From Halorhabdus tiamatea SARL4B (GTDB lineage: Archaea; Halobacteriota; Halobacteria; Halobacteriales; Haloarculaceae), in the NCBI RefSeq assembly GCF_000470655.1, contig NC_021921.1:372001-436000 (forward strand): DNA of 64,000 bases, written 5' to 3'. How positions within the stretch are numbered: position 1 is the first letter of the stretch; each line of letters opens with the position of its first letter. Shown here one piece after another: positions 36,790-45,277 of this stretch. The position numbers were made by a program, and so were the translations under genes. The notes beneath the pieces were generated by a model, which had not been told where the DNA came from, did no database searches, and worked only from the letters and a program-made list of their open reading frames with translations.

Positions 36790-37517
36790 GCGTTCTACTC
36801 GTCGGGGAGGGCCGAGAGTACCTCCGCGAACGCGGCGAGACCTTAGAAACCGACCTCGGCGTCCTTGACGTTCCCGAAGACGCCGAGCCGGGAGACACCC
36901 TCGAGACGCATCTCGGGACCGCTTTCGAAGTGCGCGCGCTGCGAGGCCCGGACCTCTTCGAGCACTTCGAGCGGACCGGCGCGCCGATGATGCCCCGGGA
37001 CGTCGGCCTCATCGTCGGCCACACCGGCGTCGCGGGCGGTGACCGCGTACTCGACGTCGGCACGGGGACGGGCGTCCTCTCCGCATACGTGGGCCGAATG
37101 GGGGCGTCAGTGGTGACCTACGAGCAGGACGCCGACTTCGCCGACGTCGCCCGCGAAAACATGGCGCTGGCGGGAGTCGAAGACGCCGTCGACGTCCGGA
37201 CCGGCGACGCGACCGAACACGTCGACGAACTCCGGGAAGACGCGCCCTTCGACGTTCTCACGCTCGATACGGCCGACGCTCCAGCACTCGTCGAGCACGC
37301 GCCCGACCTGCTCGCCGACGGTGGGTTCGTCGCCGTCTACTCGCCGTTCGTCGAAGCCTCCCGGGACGTGGTCGAGACTGCTCGCGAGGTCGGCCTCTCG
37401 GAGATCGAGACTCTGGAGACGATCCAGCGGGAGATGGACTTCGACGACCGTGGATCGCGCCCCTCGACGGCCGGCGTTGGGCACACCGGGTATCTGACCT
37501 TCGGGCGGCTGGTGTAG
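36786..37517 (+). CDS. trmI: tRNA (adenine-N1)-methyltransferase TrmI
   Basis: Methylates A57/A58 of archaeal tRNA. It has 243 residues: a small N-terminal barrel domain, then a class I methyltransferase with [37 protein letters not shown] and [11 protein letters not shown]. The start is GTG overlapping the NAC stop. The TrmI C-terminus [19 protein letters not shown] is intact. Confidence 0.9.
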   Translation: MSVLLVGEGREYLRERGETLETDLGVLDVPEDAEPGDTLETHLGTAFEVRALRGPDLFEHFERTGAPMMPRDVGLIVGHTGVAGGDRVLDVGTGTGVLSAYVGRMGASVVTYEQDADFADVARENMALAGVEDAVDVRTGDATEHVDELREDAPFDVLTLDTADAPALVEHAPDLLADGGFVAVYSPFVEASRDVVETAREVGLSEIETLETIQREMDFDDRGSRPSTAGVGHTGYLTFGRLV

Positions 37518-37520
37518 ACA

Positions 37521-37907
37521 CTACTCGACGTCGTACACTGCGATCACCGCAGCGCCATCGCCATCGGGAGAGTGCCAGACGACCGTGATCTCATCACCAC
37601 TTTCGAGTCCGGTCACGGTGATCTCCTCGCCAGCATACAGTTCCGGACCGGGCCATTCGCCGACGGTCCCCGGCGTTCGAATCTCGATTTCGGCCCGTTC
37701 GAGTGCTTCCCCGCCATCGTGAGTAATTGTCACAGTTCCATCCTCGTCGGCCTCGAACTCCAGGTTCACCGCTGGAGCCTGGGTGGCCGGCTCCTGGGAT
37801 CCCATACCGATCACGAACGATCCGAGGACTGCACCGAACAACATGAGGAGGGCGAGTATCGAAACGATACCACGGTTTTCCCGCGGAGACGATGTGCTCG
37901 AGACCAT
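37521..37907 (-). CDS. Type IV pilin-like protein (archaeal pilin domain)
   Basis: A 128-residue protein. RENRGIVSILALLMLFGAVLGSFVIGM has a short charged leader, a possible prepilin peptidase site after Gly, and a hydrophobic helix. The rest is strand-rich and extracellular (FEADEDGTVTITHDGGE, GDEITVVWHSPDGDGA), as in DUF1628-type archaeal pilins. It is probably a minor pilin or pseudopilin; no assembly genes are near. Confidence 0.75.
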   Translation of the reverse strand: MVSSTSSPRENRGIVSILALLMLFGAVLGSFVIGMGSQEPATQAPAVNLEFEADEDGTVTITHDGGEALERAEIEIRTPGTVGEWPGPELYAGEEITVTGLESGDEITVVWHSPDGDGAAVIAVYDVE

Positions 37908-37973
37908 CTGTCGGTCGCTATTGACAGCAGAACTATTAGTAGTGTCGACTCTTCGTGGCGACGTTGTGGCTCG

Positions 37974-38645
37974 TCACACGCTGACGTGCTGGAGCAACGT
38001 CCGGAGTTCCTCGCGGCTCGTCGCCGGATCGAACTCGACGTCGATCTCCTCGAGCACGTCAGTCAGCCGTGTGGGATGCAACCCGCCGGCGAGCAGTATC
38101 GCTTCGTCGTGCCAGATGGCGATCCACCCTTCCATAGGAATCTCGATCTCACCTGCCGGCGTCTCGACGGGGAGTGCCGCCTCGAAGTGCGTGCGTTTCG
38201 CCCGCGTGCCGGTGGCGACTTCGATACGGTCGTCGTCACCCGCTTCGACGTCGACGAGGCCCTCGTCGCGGAGTTGATCGGCGAACTCCTCGCGGGCGGC
38301 ACTCCGGACCTTCGGGAGGGCCATCGCCGGACCGATGCCGGGTGGCAGCGACGGGGAAAACGTCAATCGGGTGGCGTAGAACAGCCGCCAGAGGTGGTCC
38401 GGGCCGCCGGCCGATCGAATCTGCTCCCGTAGCTGATCGTCCTCGAAGCGCAACTCGTGAGCGCGGGCGACCACGCCCGCGAGGCGTGCCCGAACCTCGA
38501 TGCGGGTGTCCCGGAGCGACCAGCCGCCGGATTCGAGCGACTCGAGAGGGACTCTCGGGTACGATCCCTCGTCGGAGTCCCACGGGCGATCCTCGAGCGA
38601 GTCGGGATTCGGTCCGCCGTCAGTCGGGTCCGTGTCCCCAGTCAC
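37974..38645 (-). CDS. Conserved haloarchaeal protein of unknown function
   Basis: A 223-residue acidic protein with no recognised domain. It has a helical middle (IEVRARLAGVVARAHELRFEDDQLREQIRS) and a strand-rich end (THFEAALPVETPAGEIEIPMEGWIAIWHDEAILLAGGLHP). It begins four bases after the TFS stop on the same strand, so it may be co-transcribed with TFS. Confidence 0.6.
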   Translation of the reverse strand: MTGDTDPTDGGPNPDSLEDRPWDSDEGSYPRVPLESLESGGWSLRDTRIEVRARLAGVVARAHELRFEDDQLREQIRSAGGPDHLWRLFYATRLTFSPSLPPGIGPAMALPKVRSAAREEFADQLRDEGLVDVEAGDDDRIEVATGTRAKRTHFEAALPVETPAGEIEIPMEGWIAIWHDEAILLAGGLHPTRLTDVLEEIDVEFDPATSREELRTLLQHVSV

Positions 38646-38648
38646 CGT

Positions 38649-38969
38649 TCAGTGATCGTCCTCGCGCCACTTGTGTCCACACTCGGTACAGGTGAAAAAC
38701 CGGGTTTCGGACTCGTCGGCGGAGCGGATCTGTTTCATCTCCCAGAACGCGCGGTCGTTGCCACACTCCGGACAGTGGGCTTCGGTCGTCGGGCGGGCGT
38801 CTTCCTCGCTCTCGCTCAGGTCGACGATCTCTCCCTCCTGTTGGCCCTCCGTCGTGACCATCCCGCTTTCGCCGTCCGCCTCGCGGGGTTTCTCTGCACC
38901 ACAGCTCCCACAGACCCACATCTCGCCTTCTGTTTTCATCATCGAACCACACTCGTCGCAGAATTCCAT
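38649..38969 (-). CDS. tfs: Transcription factor S (TFS), RNA polymerase cleavage factor
   Basis: A 106-residue protein with two zinc ribbons: CDECGSMMKTEGEMWVCGSCG at the N-terminus and CPECGNDRAFWEMKQIRSADE with CTECGHKW at the C-terminus. The acidic Asp-Glu in SADESETRFF is the TFIIS-type pair that stimulates cleavage by paused polymerase. It matches archaeal TFS in length. ATG 38967-38969 starts the first ribbon. Confidence 0.93.
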   Translation of the reverse strand: MEFCDECGSMMKTEGEMWVCGSCGAEKPREADGESGMVTTEGQQEGEIVDLSESEEDARPTTEAHCPECGNDRAFWEMKQIRSADESETRFFTCTECGHKWREDDH

Positions 38970-39019
38970 ACCCGCGATATACAAGTAGACGAACTTAAGC
39001 CCCCGGTTTGCCGTCGCGT

Positions 39020-39883
39020 TCAAACCAGCCGATCGTCGCTGTTGGACGCCCACTCCTCGCAGGCGTCCATGTCTTCGAGATACCGACCGTGATGGGAACA
39101 GTACGGTTCGAGTCCGTCGTCAGTTCGGACGTAGTTGAACTGCTCGCAGTTGCCACAATAGCGGTCCGGTTGCCCGCGTGTCGGGGCCGACTCGACGGAC
39201 GAGCCGTCAGCAGACGACTCAACTGTCGTCGAACCGCCATCACTGGCGGCCTGGCGCGTGGCACTGAAACTGTCCGAGCGATTGCCCGTCTGCGTCGGCA
39301 CCTCGCCGTCAGGATCGGTCCCGAACAGGCCGATCCCGCCGACGCCGGAAACGCCCGTCTCGGCGGCCTCGACGAGTTTGACCGTCCCCTCCTCGGTGAT
39401 CCGCATCTCGGCGGCCCCGCCAGGCGACTTTCTGGTCTTGAACGTCGCGATCGCGACGAACAGACACCACCCAGTCGTGATCGCCCCGACGAAGTACACT
39501 GCGAGCGTCATCAGCGAGAGCGCCGGATCGGCGGCCGGCGCACCCGGCCACTGCGTCGGGTAGGCGTAGGTAAACAGCGCGACTGCGAAGACTGTCAGAC
39601 TCGCGCCGATCGCGATGGTCGCCCGCGTGAGCCGACTCGTCGGCAAAATTGCGAATAGTCCGACGAACGTTGCGGGCAGACCCACTCCAGCGAGAATGCC
39701 GGCCCACTCGCGTGCGCCGTAGACGCCGAGTCCGAGTGCCGACCCGATTCCCGTTGTCGCCAGGAGAACACCGACGGCAACCAGGCTCAACCCGACTGCG
39801 AACAGCGCCAGACCCGCGAGCACCCGGCGACGGCTCGCGACCGCACCGATCCGCCGCTGGTAGACGTCCGTCAAACTGGCCAT
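39020..39883 (-). CDS. Membrane protein with C-terminal zinc-binding-like motif (DUF7139-like)
   Basis: A 287-residue protein. About five helices lie in residues 20-150 (VLAGLALFAVGLSLVAVGVL onward), then a Ser-rich linker, then DRYCGNCEQFNYVR and PYCSHHGRYLEDMDACEEW, a CxxC...C-H-H...C set that could bind a metal. I recall similar haloarchaeal proteins (DUF7139). The function is unknown. The ATG at 39881-39883 is chosen; an in-frame codon at 39898 adds five residues. Confidence 0.65.
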   Translation of the reverse strand: MASLTDVYQRRIGAVASRRRVLAGLALFAVGLSLVAVGVLLATTGIGSALGLGVYGAREWAGILAGVGLPATFVGLFAILPTSRLTRATIAIGASLTVFAVALFTYAYPTQWPGAPAADPALSLMTLAVYFVGAITTGWCLFVAIATFKTRKSPGGAAEMRITEEGTVKLVEAAETGVSGVGGIGLFGTDPDGEVPTQTGNRSDSFSATRQAASDGGSTTVESSADGSSVESAPTRGQPDRYCGNCEQFNYVRTDDGLEPYCSHHGRYLEDMDACEEWASNSDDRLV

Positions 39884-40058
39884 GCTGGACGATACCACGT
39901 TCTCGTACTAAACAGTGCGTCAGACACCTGTCTTGCGATCGGTGTCAGTTCGGTTCCCGAACGCAGCAGACCGAAACCGTAGCGGGTGTCAGTTCCGAAG
40001 CAACTGGCCGGGTGTCGGTTCCGAAAACACTAATCGCCGCCGCGGCCAAGCGCCCGCT

Positions 40059-40346
40059 ATGGCAGACGACACCGACGAAGAGACAGCGGGACCACCGATC
40101 GAACTCGGTGACGGCCCGGAGGTCGCCGGCGTGCCCCTCGCCCGCATCTCCTCGCGACTCACGTACGGGATCGAGAAGAGTGCGATCCGCCGCCGCGAGG
40201 GCGACACCGAAATCCGAACCCCGGACGGCCCGCAGGCCCTCGGAGACGTACTCGACTCGGTCGACGTCCCGTATTTCGAGCGTCGCCAGGAGTTCGAGAC
40301 GGCGGTTCGTGAGGAGATCGGGGCGGGGCCGGTTCCGACGGAGTGA
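40059..40346 (+). CDS. Conserved haloarchaeal protein (DUF5789-like)
   Basis: A 95-residue soluble protein. PIELGDGPEVAGVPLARISSRLTYGIEKSAIRRREGDTEIRTPDG matches the haloarchaeal family I recall as DUF5789. The ATG at 40059 follows the low-information upstream stretch. The function is unknown. It stands alone between a divergent gene and a 420-base gap. Confidence 0.65.
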   Translation: MADDTDEETAGPPIELGDGPEVAGVPLARISSRLTYGIEKSAIRRREGDTEIRTPDGPQALGDVLDSVDVPYFERRQEFETAVREEIGAGPVPTE

Positions 40347-40501
40347 CGATCGCGACCGGCGCGGGTTTTTGCGGCTACAGTTCAATCGATACGGCATATC
40401 TCTACTCGTTCCAGCAGGATCGGCCAATGAGACGCTCCTGATAGAGTTCGCAAGTCGACAGTGGGAGTTCAAAATCCGGAACGTCAATCGAACGTGAACC
40501 A

Positions 40502-40576
40502 CCTCGGGATCAAGTCGTTCGAGAATCTCCGATTCTCGTGATCACGGAAATCTCCGATTTCCGGACGACCCCGAGG
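40502..40576. repeat. Three-stem inverted-repeat element
   Basis: An outer stem CCTCGGG (40502-40508) with CCCGAGG (40570-40576) encloses two perfect 8-bp hairpins. The first is CGAGAATC-TCC-GATTCTCG (40520-40538) and the second CGGAAATC-TCC-GATTTCCG (40545-40563). Both have the same TCC loop, and the palindrome TGATCA (40539-40544) lies between them. Together they can fold as a three-way junction. It lies in the 424-base gap between the DUF5789-like gene and tRNA-Thr, which holds no credible gene. It could be a structured RNA, a small transposon relic or a protein-binding site. Confidence 0.5.
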
Positions 40577-40671
40577 CACTCGGCCTGTTCCGCCTGTCGA
40601 ACCAAACAAACGAACTCAACGTTCGAATGGTAAGAGACCAGGCGGTCTATCACTTGCGTGCTTATTCTAAA

Positions 40672-40690
40672 CCGGTGGGGGATTTGAACC
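40672..40690 (-). repeat. Degenerate copy of the tRNA-Thr 3' end
   Basis: CCGGTGGGG-GATTTGAACC repeats the plus-strand reading of the tRNA-Thr 3' end (40772 onward), with one base missing, about 80 bases beyond that gene's 3' end. A second T-arm scrap (GATTCAAACCCA) lies between. Confidence 0.6.
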
Positions 40691-40769
40691 ACGTTCGTTT
40701 CGCACCGCTCACTCTCTGATTCAAACCCACGTCGCTCACACTGGGCTCACGTTCGTTCGCCCGTAGAAG

Positions 40770-40844
40770 AGCCGGTGGGGGGATTTGAACCCCCGGCCTA
40801 ATCCTTACGAAGGATTCGCTCTAGCCAGTCTGAGCTACACCGGC
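40770..40844 (-). tRNA. tRNA-Thr (anticodon CGT)
   Basis: A 75-base cloverleaf. The acceptor GCCGGTG pairs with CACCGGC, with discriminator T. The D arm is GCTCAGACTGGCTAGAGC. Anticodon stem AATCC/GGATT carries loop TTCGTAA, giving anticodon CGT. The T arm is CGGGG-GTTCAAAT-CCCC type. CCA is not encoded. Confidence 0.94.
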
Positions 40845-40943
40845 ATTCACGTCCTGGCGCTACCATCACATGGTCCGCAACGACCAGGTGCGTACTCACA
40901 CGTAGTGGCGATGACCGCAATAAGGATTGCGAATCGAAGCCCC

Positions 40944-41924
40944 TTAGCGAGTGATCCGCACGTCGAGGACGACGTTCAACTCGTGGGGAGCGTACGACCG
41001 AACCGTGTGGCGGGTCTCTACTGTCACGTCGTATTCCTCGCCTGCAGCCTCGCGGATCGCCCGCTCACCGGGACCGAACGGATCGTCCTCGTGGGCGATG
41101 TCGTAGTAGTGAATTACGGCCTCGTCGCTCGCGAGGGCCACGGCCGTCTCTAAGAACTCGTCGGCACTGTGAGGGAGGTTCATCACGATCCGGTCGGCCC
41201 AGTCGGTGTATTCCGGGACAGTGTCTCGGACGTCACCTTCGATCGCCGTAATCCGTTCGGCGACATCGTTGTGTCGGGCGTTCTCTCTGAGATACTCGAT
41301 CGCGTCGGGGTTGACGTCGCACCCGACGCAGGTCGCCCCTCGTTTCGCCATCGGGACGACGAAGGGGCCGACGCCGGCGAACATGTCGAACGCCCGCTCG
41401 TCGGGCTCAACCTGCTCGACGACGCGATGGCGCTCGGTCGCCAGCCGGGGCGAGAAGTACACCTCGGCGAGGTCCAAGGCGAATTCACACCCGTACTCGC
41501 GGTGGACGGCCTCGGTGCCGTCGCCGGCGAGGACGTCCCACTCGCGGACGCGCTGCTCGCCTTTGACCTTCGAGGCGCGGTTGGCGACCGTCTCGACTGG
41601 GAGATCCGAAGCCATGATTGCGTCGGCAATCTCGCGTGCGCGGTCGAGATCGTCCTCGTCGACGATTACGACTTCGCCGAGACGCTCGTAACTCGGCTCG
41701 AACCCCAGGACGTCGGCGGGCATCGTCTGGCCCTCGCGGACTGGCGCGTCGTGCTCGACGACAGCGTACTCTTCGGGCACGGCCGCCGGATCGACCACCG
41801 GAATGAAGATTGCATCCTCGACGACGTCGATCTCGTGACCGTCGTCGATCAGATCGCGCTCGGCGAGGCGGGCACGCGTCGCCTCGCCGTCCTTGCGGGG
41901 AACGCGGACGCAGGGCACAGCCAT
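40944..41924 (-). CDS. trm5: tRNA (guanine-37-N1)-methyltransferase Trm5
   Basis: Methylates G37 next to the anticodon, which prevents frameshifting. It has 326 residues: an N-terminal D1 domain (CVRVPRKDGEATRARLAERDLID), a central domain, then a class I methyltransferase with VYFSPRLATERHRVVEQV, FDMFAGVGPFVVPMAKRG, VGCDVNPDAIEYLREN and the catalytic-site loop RIVMNLPHSADEFL. It is typical of archaeal Trm5b. It diverges from dphB. Confidence 0.9.
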   Translation of the reverse strand: MAVPCVRVPRKDGEATRARLAERDLIDDGHEIDVVEDAIFIPVVDPAAVPEEYAVVEHDAPVREGQTMPADVLGFEPSYERLGEVVIVDEDDLDRAREIADAIMASDLPVETVANRASKVKGEQRVREWDVLAGDGTEAVHREYGCEFALDLAEVYFSPRLATERHRVVEQVEPDERAFDMFAGVGPFVVPMAKRGATCVGCDVNPDAIEYLRENARHNDVAERITAIEGDVRDTVPEYTDWADRIVMNLPHSADEFLETAVALASDEAVIHYYDIAHEDDPFGPGERAIREAAGEEYDVTVETRHTVRSYAPHELNVVLDVRITR

Positions 41925-42032
41925 GTCAAGAACTGAGACCGGTCGAGCGGTAAGCCTGACGTTTCACCGTCGCGATCCCGGCGAGCACACCTGGAACGCT
42001 TCGCTTATGCCCACGCCACGCCCAGCAGACCT

Positions 42033-42824
42033 ATGCTCACGTTCGTTGGCCTCGGCCTCTACGACGAGCGCTCGGTCACGCTCGCCGGCCGGGACGCGAT
42101 CCGCGCGGCCGACCGCGTCTTCGCCGAATTCTACACCAGCCGTCTCGTCGGCGCGTCCGTCGACGACCTCGAAGCCTTCCACGACACCGACATCGAGGTC
42201 CGCGACCGGGCAGGCGTCGAACAGGACCCAGAGCCGATCCTCGACGCCGCTCGCGAGGGCGACGTCGTTTTCCTGACCGCAGGGGACACCATGATCTCGA
42301 CGACCCACGTCGACCTCAGATTGCGCGCCGAGGAGCGGGGGATCGAAACGCGGGTGATCCACGGCACGACCGCCCAGGCCGCCGCGAGTTCGCTCACCGG
42401 CCTCCAGAACTACCGCTTCGGCAAGGCCACGACACTCCCGTTCGAGCGCTCACACGGTGGGACGGGAGTCCCAAACAGCGTGATCGAGACGATCGAGGCC
42501 AACCGCGAGCGAGGCCTTCACACGCTCGTGTTTCTGGACATCACTGTCGAGAGTGACCACGAGACATATATGCGGGGCGAGCAGGCGGCCTCGCTCCTCG
42601 CCGAACACTGGCGAGCGGACGCCCTGGGTGTCGTCGTCGCTCGTGCTGGAAGTCCGGATCCAGTCGTCCGGGCGGGTCGTCTGTCGGCGCTCGCGGAGAC
42701 GGACTTCGGCGAGCCACTGCATCTGCTGGTCGTTCCCGGTTCGCTCCATTACATCGAGCGGGACGCGCTGGAAGCTATCGGCGAGGCTCCGGCAGAGGTC
42801 CTCGAAGAAAACGTGGCGGAGTAG
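42033..42824 (+). CDS. dphB: Diphthine synthase DphB
   Basis: Trimethylates the modified His of elongation factor 2 on the way to diphthamide. It has 263 residues, with the tetrapyrrole-methylase fold typical of DphB: MLTFVGLGLYDERSVTLAG, FAEFYTSRLVG, VFLTAGDTMISTTHVDLR, and IHGTTAQAAASSLTGLQNYRFGK. It is full length. Confidence 0.94.
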   Translation: MLTFVGLGLYDERSVTLAGRDAIRAADRVFAEFYTSRLVGASVDDLEAFHDTDIEVRDRAGVEQDPEPILDAAREGDVVFLTAGDTMISTTHVDLRLRAEERGIETRVIHGTTAQAAASSLTGLQNYRFGKATTLPFERSHGGTGVPNSVIETIEANRERGLHTLVFLDITVESDHETYMRGEQAASLLAEHWRADALGVVVARAGSPDPVVRAGRLSALAETDFGEPLHLLVVPGSLHYIERDALEAIGEAPAEVLEENVAE

Positions 42825-42842
42825 CGCGTTACTTGCGAGCGG

Positions 42843-43838
42843 TCAGTCGTCCGCCTCGACGGCGAGGGCGTCCTTGAGGTCGTATTCGGTGCCAGTGATG
42901 ACGTATAGCCCTTCCTCGACGACGGTGAGGACGTCCGGTACCCACCGGAGGACGAGCCAGGTGATGGCGATCAGTGCGAACACCGCGCCGAACTGCGCGA
43001 GAATCCGGTCGCCGATGTAATACGAGACCATGTACGGATCACTCGCCGAAAACAGCGACATGATCAGATCGGGGAAGATATGCAGGCGCTGGTTGCCGAG
43101 CGTGTGAGCGATGAAGACGTTCCGGACGATGTTGAGCACGTAAATCACGCCGATCGCGACGCCTATCGCCTTGGCCTTCTGGCGGAGCGATCCCCGGACG
43201 GCCCCGATCAGCCCGACGAAGATCGACATGCTCCCGATCCCGGTACACGCCAGCCGAATCGTGTAGGTAATCGGGTGTCCGTCCGGCGCATAGAGGAACG
43301 TGTTCCGGTACGGGAAGTGTTTCTCGGGCAGTTCACCACGACCCGTCAGCGTAGAGCCGTCCGAGAGTTCGGTCCCGTCGGGGAGATACGGGTACCAGTC
43401 GCCGAGGCGGTACTGATCGCCGAGCAGCCCCAGCACGAAGTCCGTATGGTTGGTGACGGTCTCGATGAGTGGCCGGCGGACGAACGGCAGTGCGGACAGC
43501 GGGAGAAAGAACAGCAGGGCGAACCCGACCGCTCGCGAGACGACGAACAGCCGCCGGCGGCCGTTAGCGATGAGATAGGCGACGTACAGCGACAGCGGAA
43601 TCGCGAGGACGACACCGACGCCTTCGGTGATCGACTTCTCGGCGAAGACGAAGTAGTGGACGTAGGAGAGCCAGTAGCCGGCGAGGATAATCCACGCGCC
43701 GGCGTAGACGTACTCGGCCCACGCCTCGTCGTAGCGTTCGAGGATCACGCCCGCGAGAAAGGCGAACAGGACGACCCACGCGAGCGTGCCCGCGTACCCG
43801 TTCAGCGCCGCCAGCCAGTCGACGACCGTCCCGATCAT
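42843..43838 (-). CDS. artA: Archaeosortase A
   Basis: Membrane transpeptidase-like enzyme that removes the C-terminal PGF-motif anchor of surface proteins such as the S-layer glycoprotein and links them to lipid. It has 331 residues with about eight helices. The active-site Cys198 is in IRLACTGIGSMS and the catalytic Arg239 in LNIVRNVFIAH, 41 residues apart, the same spacing as in Haloferax ArtA. It is the only sortase-like gene here, and no PGF-terminated substrate is in the window. Confidence 0.92.
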   Translation of the reverse strand: MIGTVVDWLAALNGYAGTLAWVVLFAFLAGVILERYDEAWAEYVYAGAWIILAGYWLSYVHYFVFAEKSITEGVGVVLAIPLSLYVAYLIANGRRRLFVVSRAVGFALLFFLPLSALPFVRRPLIETVTNHTDFVLGLLGDQYRLGDWYPYLPDGTELSDGSTLTGRGELPEKHFPYRNTFLYAPDGHPITYTIRLACTGIGSMSIFVGLIGAVRGSLRQKAKAIGVAIGVIYVLNIVRNVFIAHTLGNQRLHIFPDLIMSLFSASDPYMVSYYIGDRILAQFGAVFALIAITWLVLRWVPDVLTVVEEGLYVITGTEYDLKDALAVEADD

Positions 43839-43908
43839 TCGTTGGTCGTCGTTGGACGATTCCGATTATATGTCTTGCCGTTGGGACGTGCCCGTGTCCG
43901 TGCGGTTC

Positions 43909-44148
43909 TCACCCGGCGTTCGGGCCTGTTTCTTCGACCGTCGACTGGACCACCACGACGATTCCTTCGAGAGCAATGACGACACCGGCGAAGACGAACG
44001 CGATCCACGTTGCGAACCCGACAAGCGTCGCATCGAGACCGTGACTTCCCGCTCCGAGGGCCCCAAGTGTCGACCCGATCCAGGCGAGAAGTATCCCCGC
44101 CGTGACGTACGCTGCCGCATAGATCCGGATGCCGAGCGTGTCTTCCAT
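43909..44148 (-). CDS. Small membrane protein with two helices
   Basis: A 79-residue protein with two hydrophobic segments (AAAYVTAGILLAWIGSTLGALG and LVGFATWIAFVFAGVVIALEGIVVVV) and a short polar tail. It lies upstream of artA on the same strand, 70 bases apart. The function is unknown. Confidence 0.55.
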   Translation of the reverse strand: MEDTLGIRIYAAAYVTAGILLAWIGSTLGALGAGSHGLDATLVGFATWIAFVFAGVVIALEGIVVVVQSTVEETGPNAG

Positions 44149-44266
44149 AGTTGAATTTCAGACAATGAGAAGATAATGCTTGGGGTGACTCGTCGCGTCA
44201 CTCTATCTCGCGGCTCACGGCACCTTGCAGTCGCCGTTCGCTCTGTCCGAGGCGCTCACTCCGCTT

Positions 44267-44452
44267 CCCCGCTCGCTATTACCGAGACTTCGTTCGCTTC
44301 GCTCACTCTGTCTCGCGGCTCGCGGGTCGTGCCTCCCCGCTCGCTATTACCGAGACTTCGTTCGCTTCGCTCACTCTGTCTCGCGGCTCGCGGGTCGTGC
44401 CTCCCCGCTCGCTATTACCGAGACTTCGTTCGCTTCGCTCACTCTGTCTCGC
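44267..44452. repeat. Tandem repeat, 68-bp unit, about 2.7 copies
   Basis: The unit starts GCTCGCTATTACCGAGACTT and recurs at 44271, 44339 and 44407, exactly 68 bases apart. It includes CGTTCGCTTCGCTCACTC and TCTCGCGGCTCGCGGG. Copies are nearly identical. The last copy ends at the stop codon of the VOC gene (44452-44454). Imperfect related words extend left to about 44205. The gap 44149-44451 holds nothing else. Confidence 0.9.
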
Positions 44453-45210
44453 TACCGCTCGACGATCTCGATCTCGTGGCCGTCCGGGTCCTTCGTGAAC
44501 GCGTAGTTGTAGTCACAGGACTCCGGATCGCGGTAGTCCTCGGCGTCTCGCTGCATGAGCGTCTCCCAGGCCTCCTCCAGCGTGCCCTCTTCGACGCGGG
44601 CCGCCAGGTGGCCCCACGCGTCGCCCAGCTCGTAGGACCGGCCGTCGTAGTTGTAGGTCAACTCGACGGACATCGCCTCTTCGGCGGCGTCTTCGGGTTT
44701 GAGGAAGTACAGCCCAAAGGAGTCGTGCTCGCTCCGGCGGAACGTCTCGTACTCGAGGGCGCGCGTGTACCACCCGATCGATCGCTCGATGTCCTCGACG
44801 CGGATCATCGTGTGATCGATGCTCCAGCGCGCGCCGTGGTCGCGCTCGACGATCTCGATCTCGTGGCCGTCGGGGTCCTTCACGAAGGCGTAGCCCGGGT
44901 TCTCCTCGGGCGGGCGGTAGTCCTCGACGCCCTCGTCCATCAGCTCGTAATAGGCTTCCTCGACGTCCTCGACGCGGACGGCGATGTGGCCCCAGGCGTC
45001 ACCCATCGTGTACGACCGGCCGTCGTGGTTGTAGGTAAGCTCCAGCGTCGCGCCCTCGTCGTGGACGTCCGCGGGGCCGAGGTGGACGTTGGTGAACGTC
45101 TCGGCCTCCCAGCGGCTCTGCTCCTCGTAGTCGAAGTGGGTGGTGTACCACGAAAGCGATTCCTCCAGATCCTCGACGCGCATCATGACGTGATCGAGCG
45201 TGCCGTCCAT
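44452..45210 (-). CDS. Two-domain VOC (glyoxalase I-like) protein
   Basis: A 252-residue protein made of two tandem vicinal-oxygen-chelate domains (about 1-125 and 130-252). Each has a start like DHVMMRVEDLEESLSWYT or DHTMIRVEDIERSIGWYT, the ELTYNxDGRSY segment, the His of WGHIAVRVEDV or WGHLAARVE, and the metal Glu in DPDGHEIEIVER at its end. It probably binds a divalent metal and acts as lactoylglutathione lyase-type isomerase on a haloarchaeal thiol adduct; the thiol is inferred. Confidence 0.85.
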   Translation of the reverse strand: MDGTLDHVMMRVEDLEESLSWYTTHFDYEEQSRWEAETFTNVHLGPADVHDEGATLELTYNHDGRSYTMGDAWGHIAVRVEDVEEAYYELMDEGVEDYRPPEENPGYAFVKDPDGHEIEIVERDHGARWSIDHTMIRVEDIERSIGWYTRALEYETFRRSEHDSFGLYFLKPEDAAEEAMSVELTYNYDGRSYELGDAWGHLAARVEEGTLEEAWETLMQRDAEDYRDPESCDYNYAFTKDPDGHEIEIVER

Positions 45211-45277
45211 GTTCGAGTGGTCGGGCGGACAGCCGAAAAACGTGCCGGACGCGGTCGGTTCCTCGTGGATCGAAACG

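Noticed and set aside
44267-44452. CRISPR array
   Set aside because: The 68-bp units are contiguous, with no unique spacers between short repeats, and no cas genes are near.
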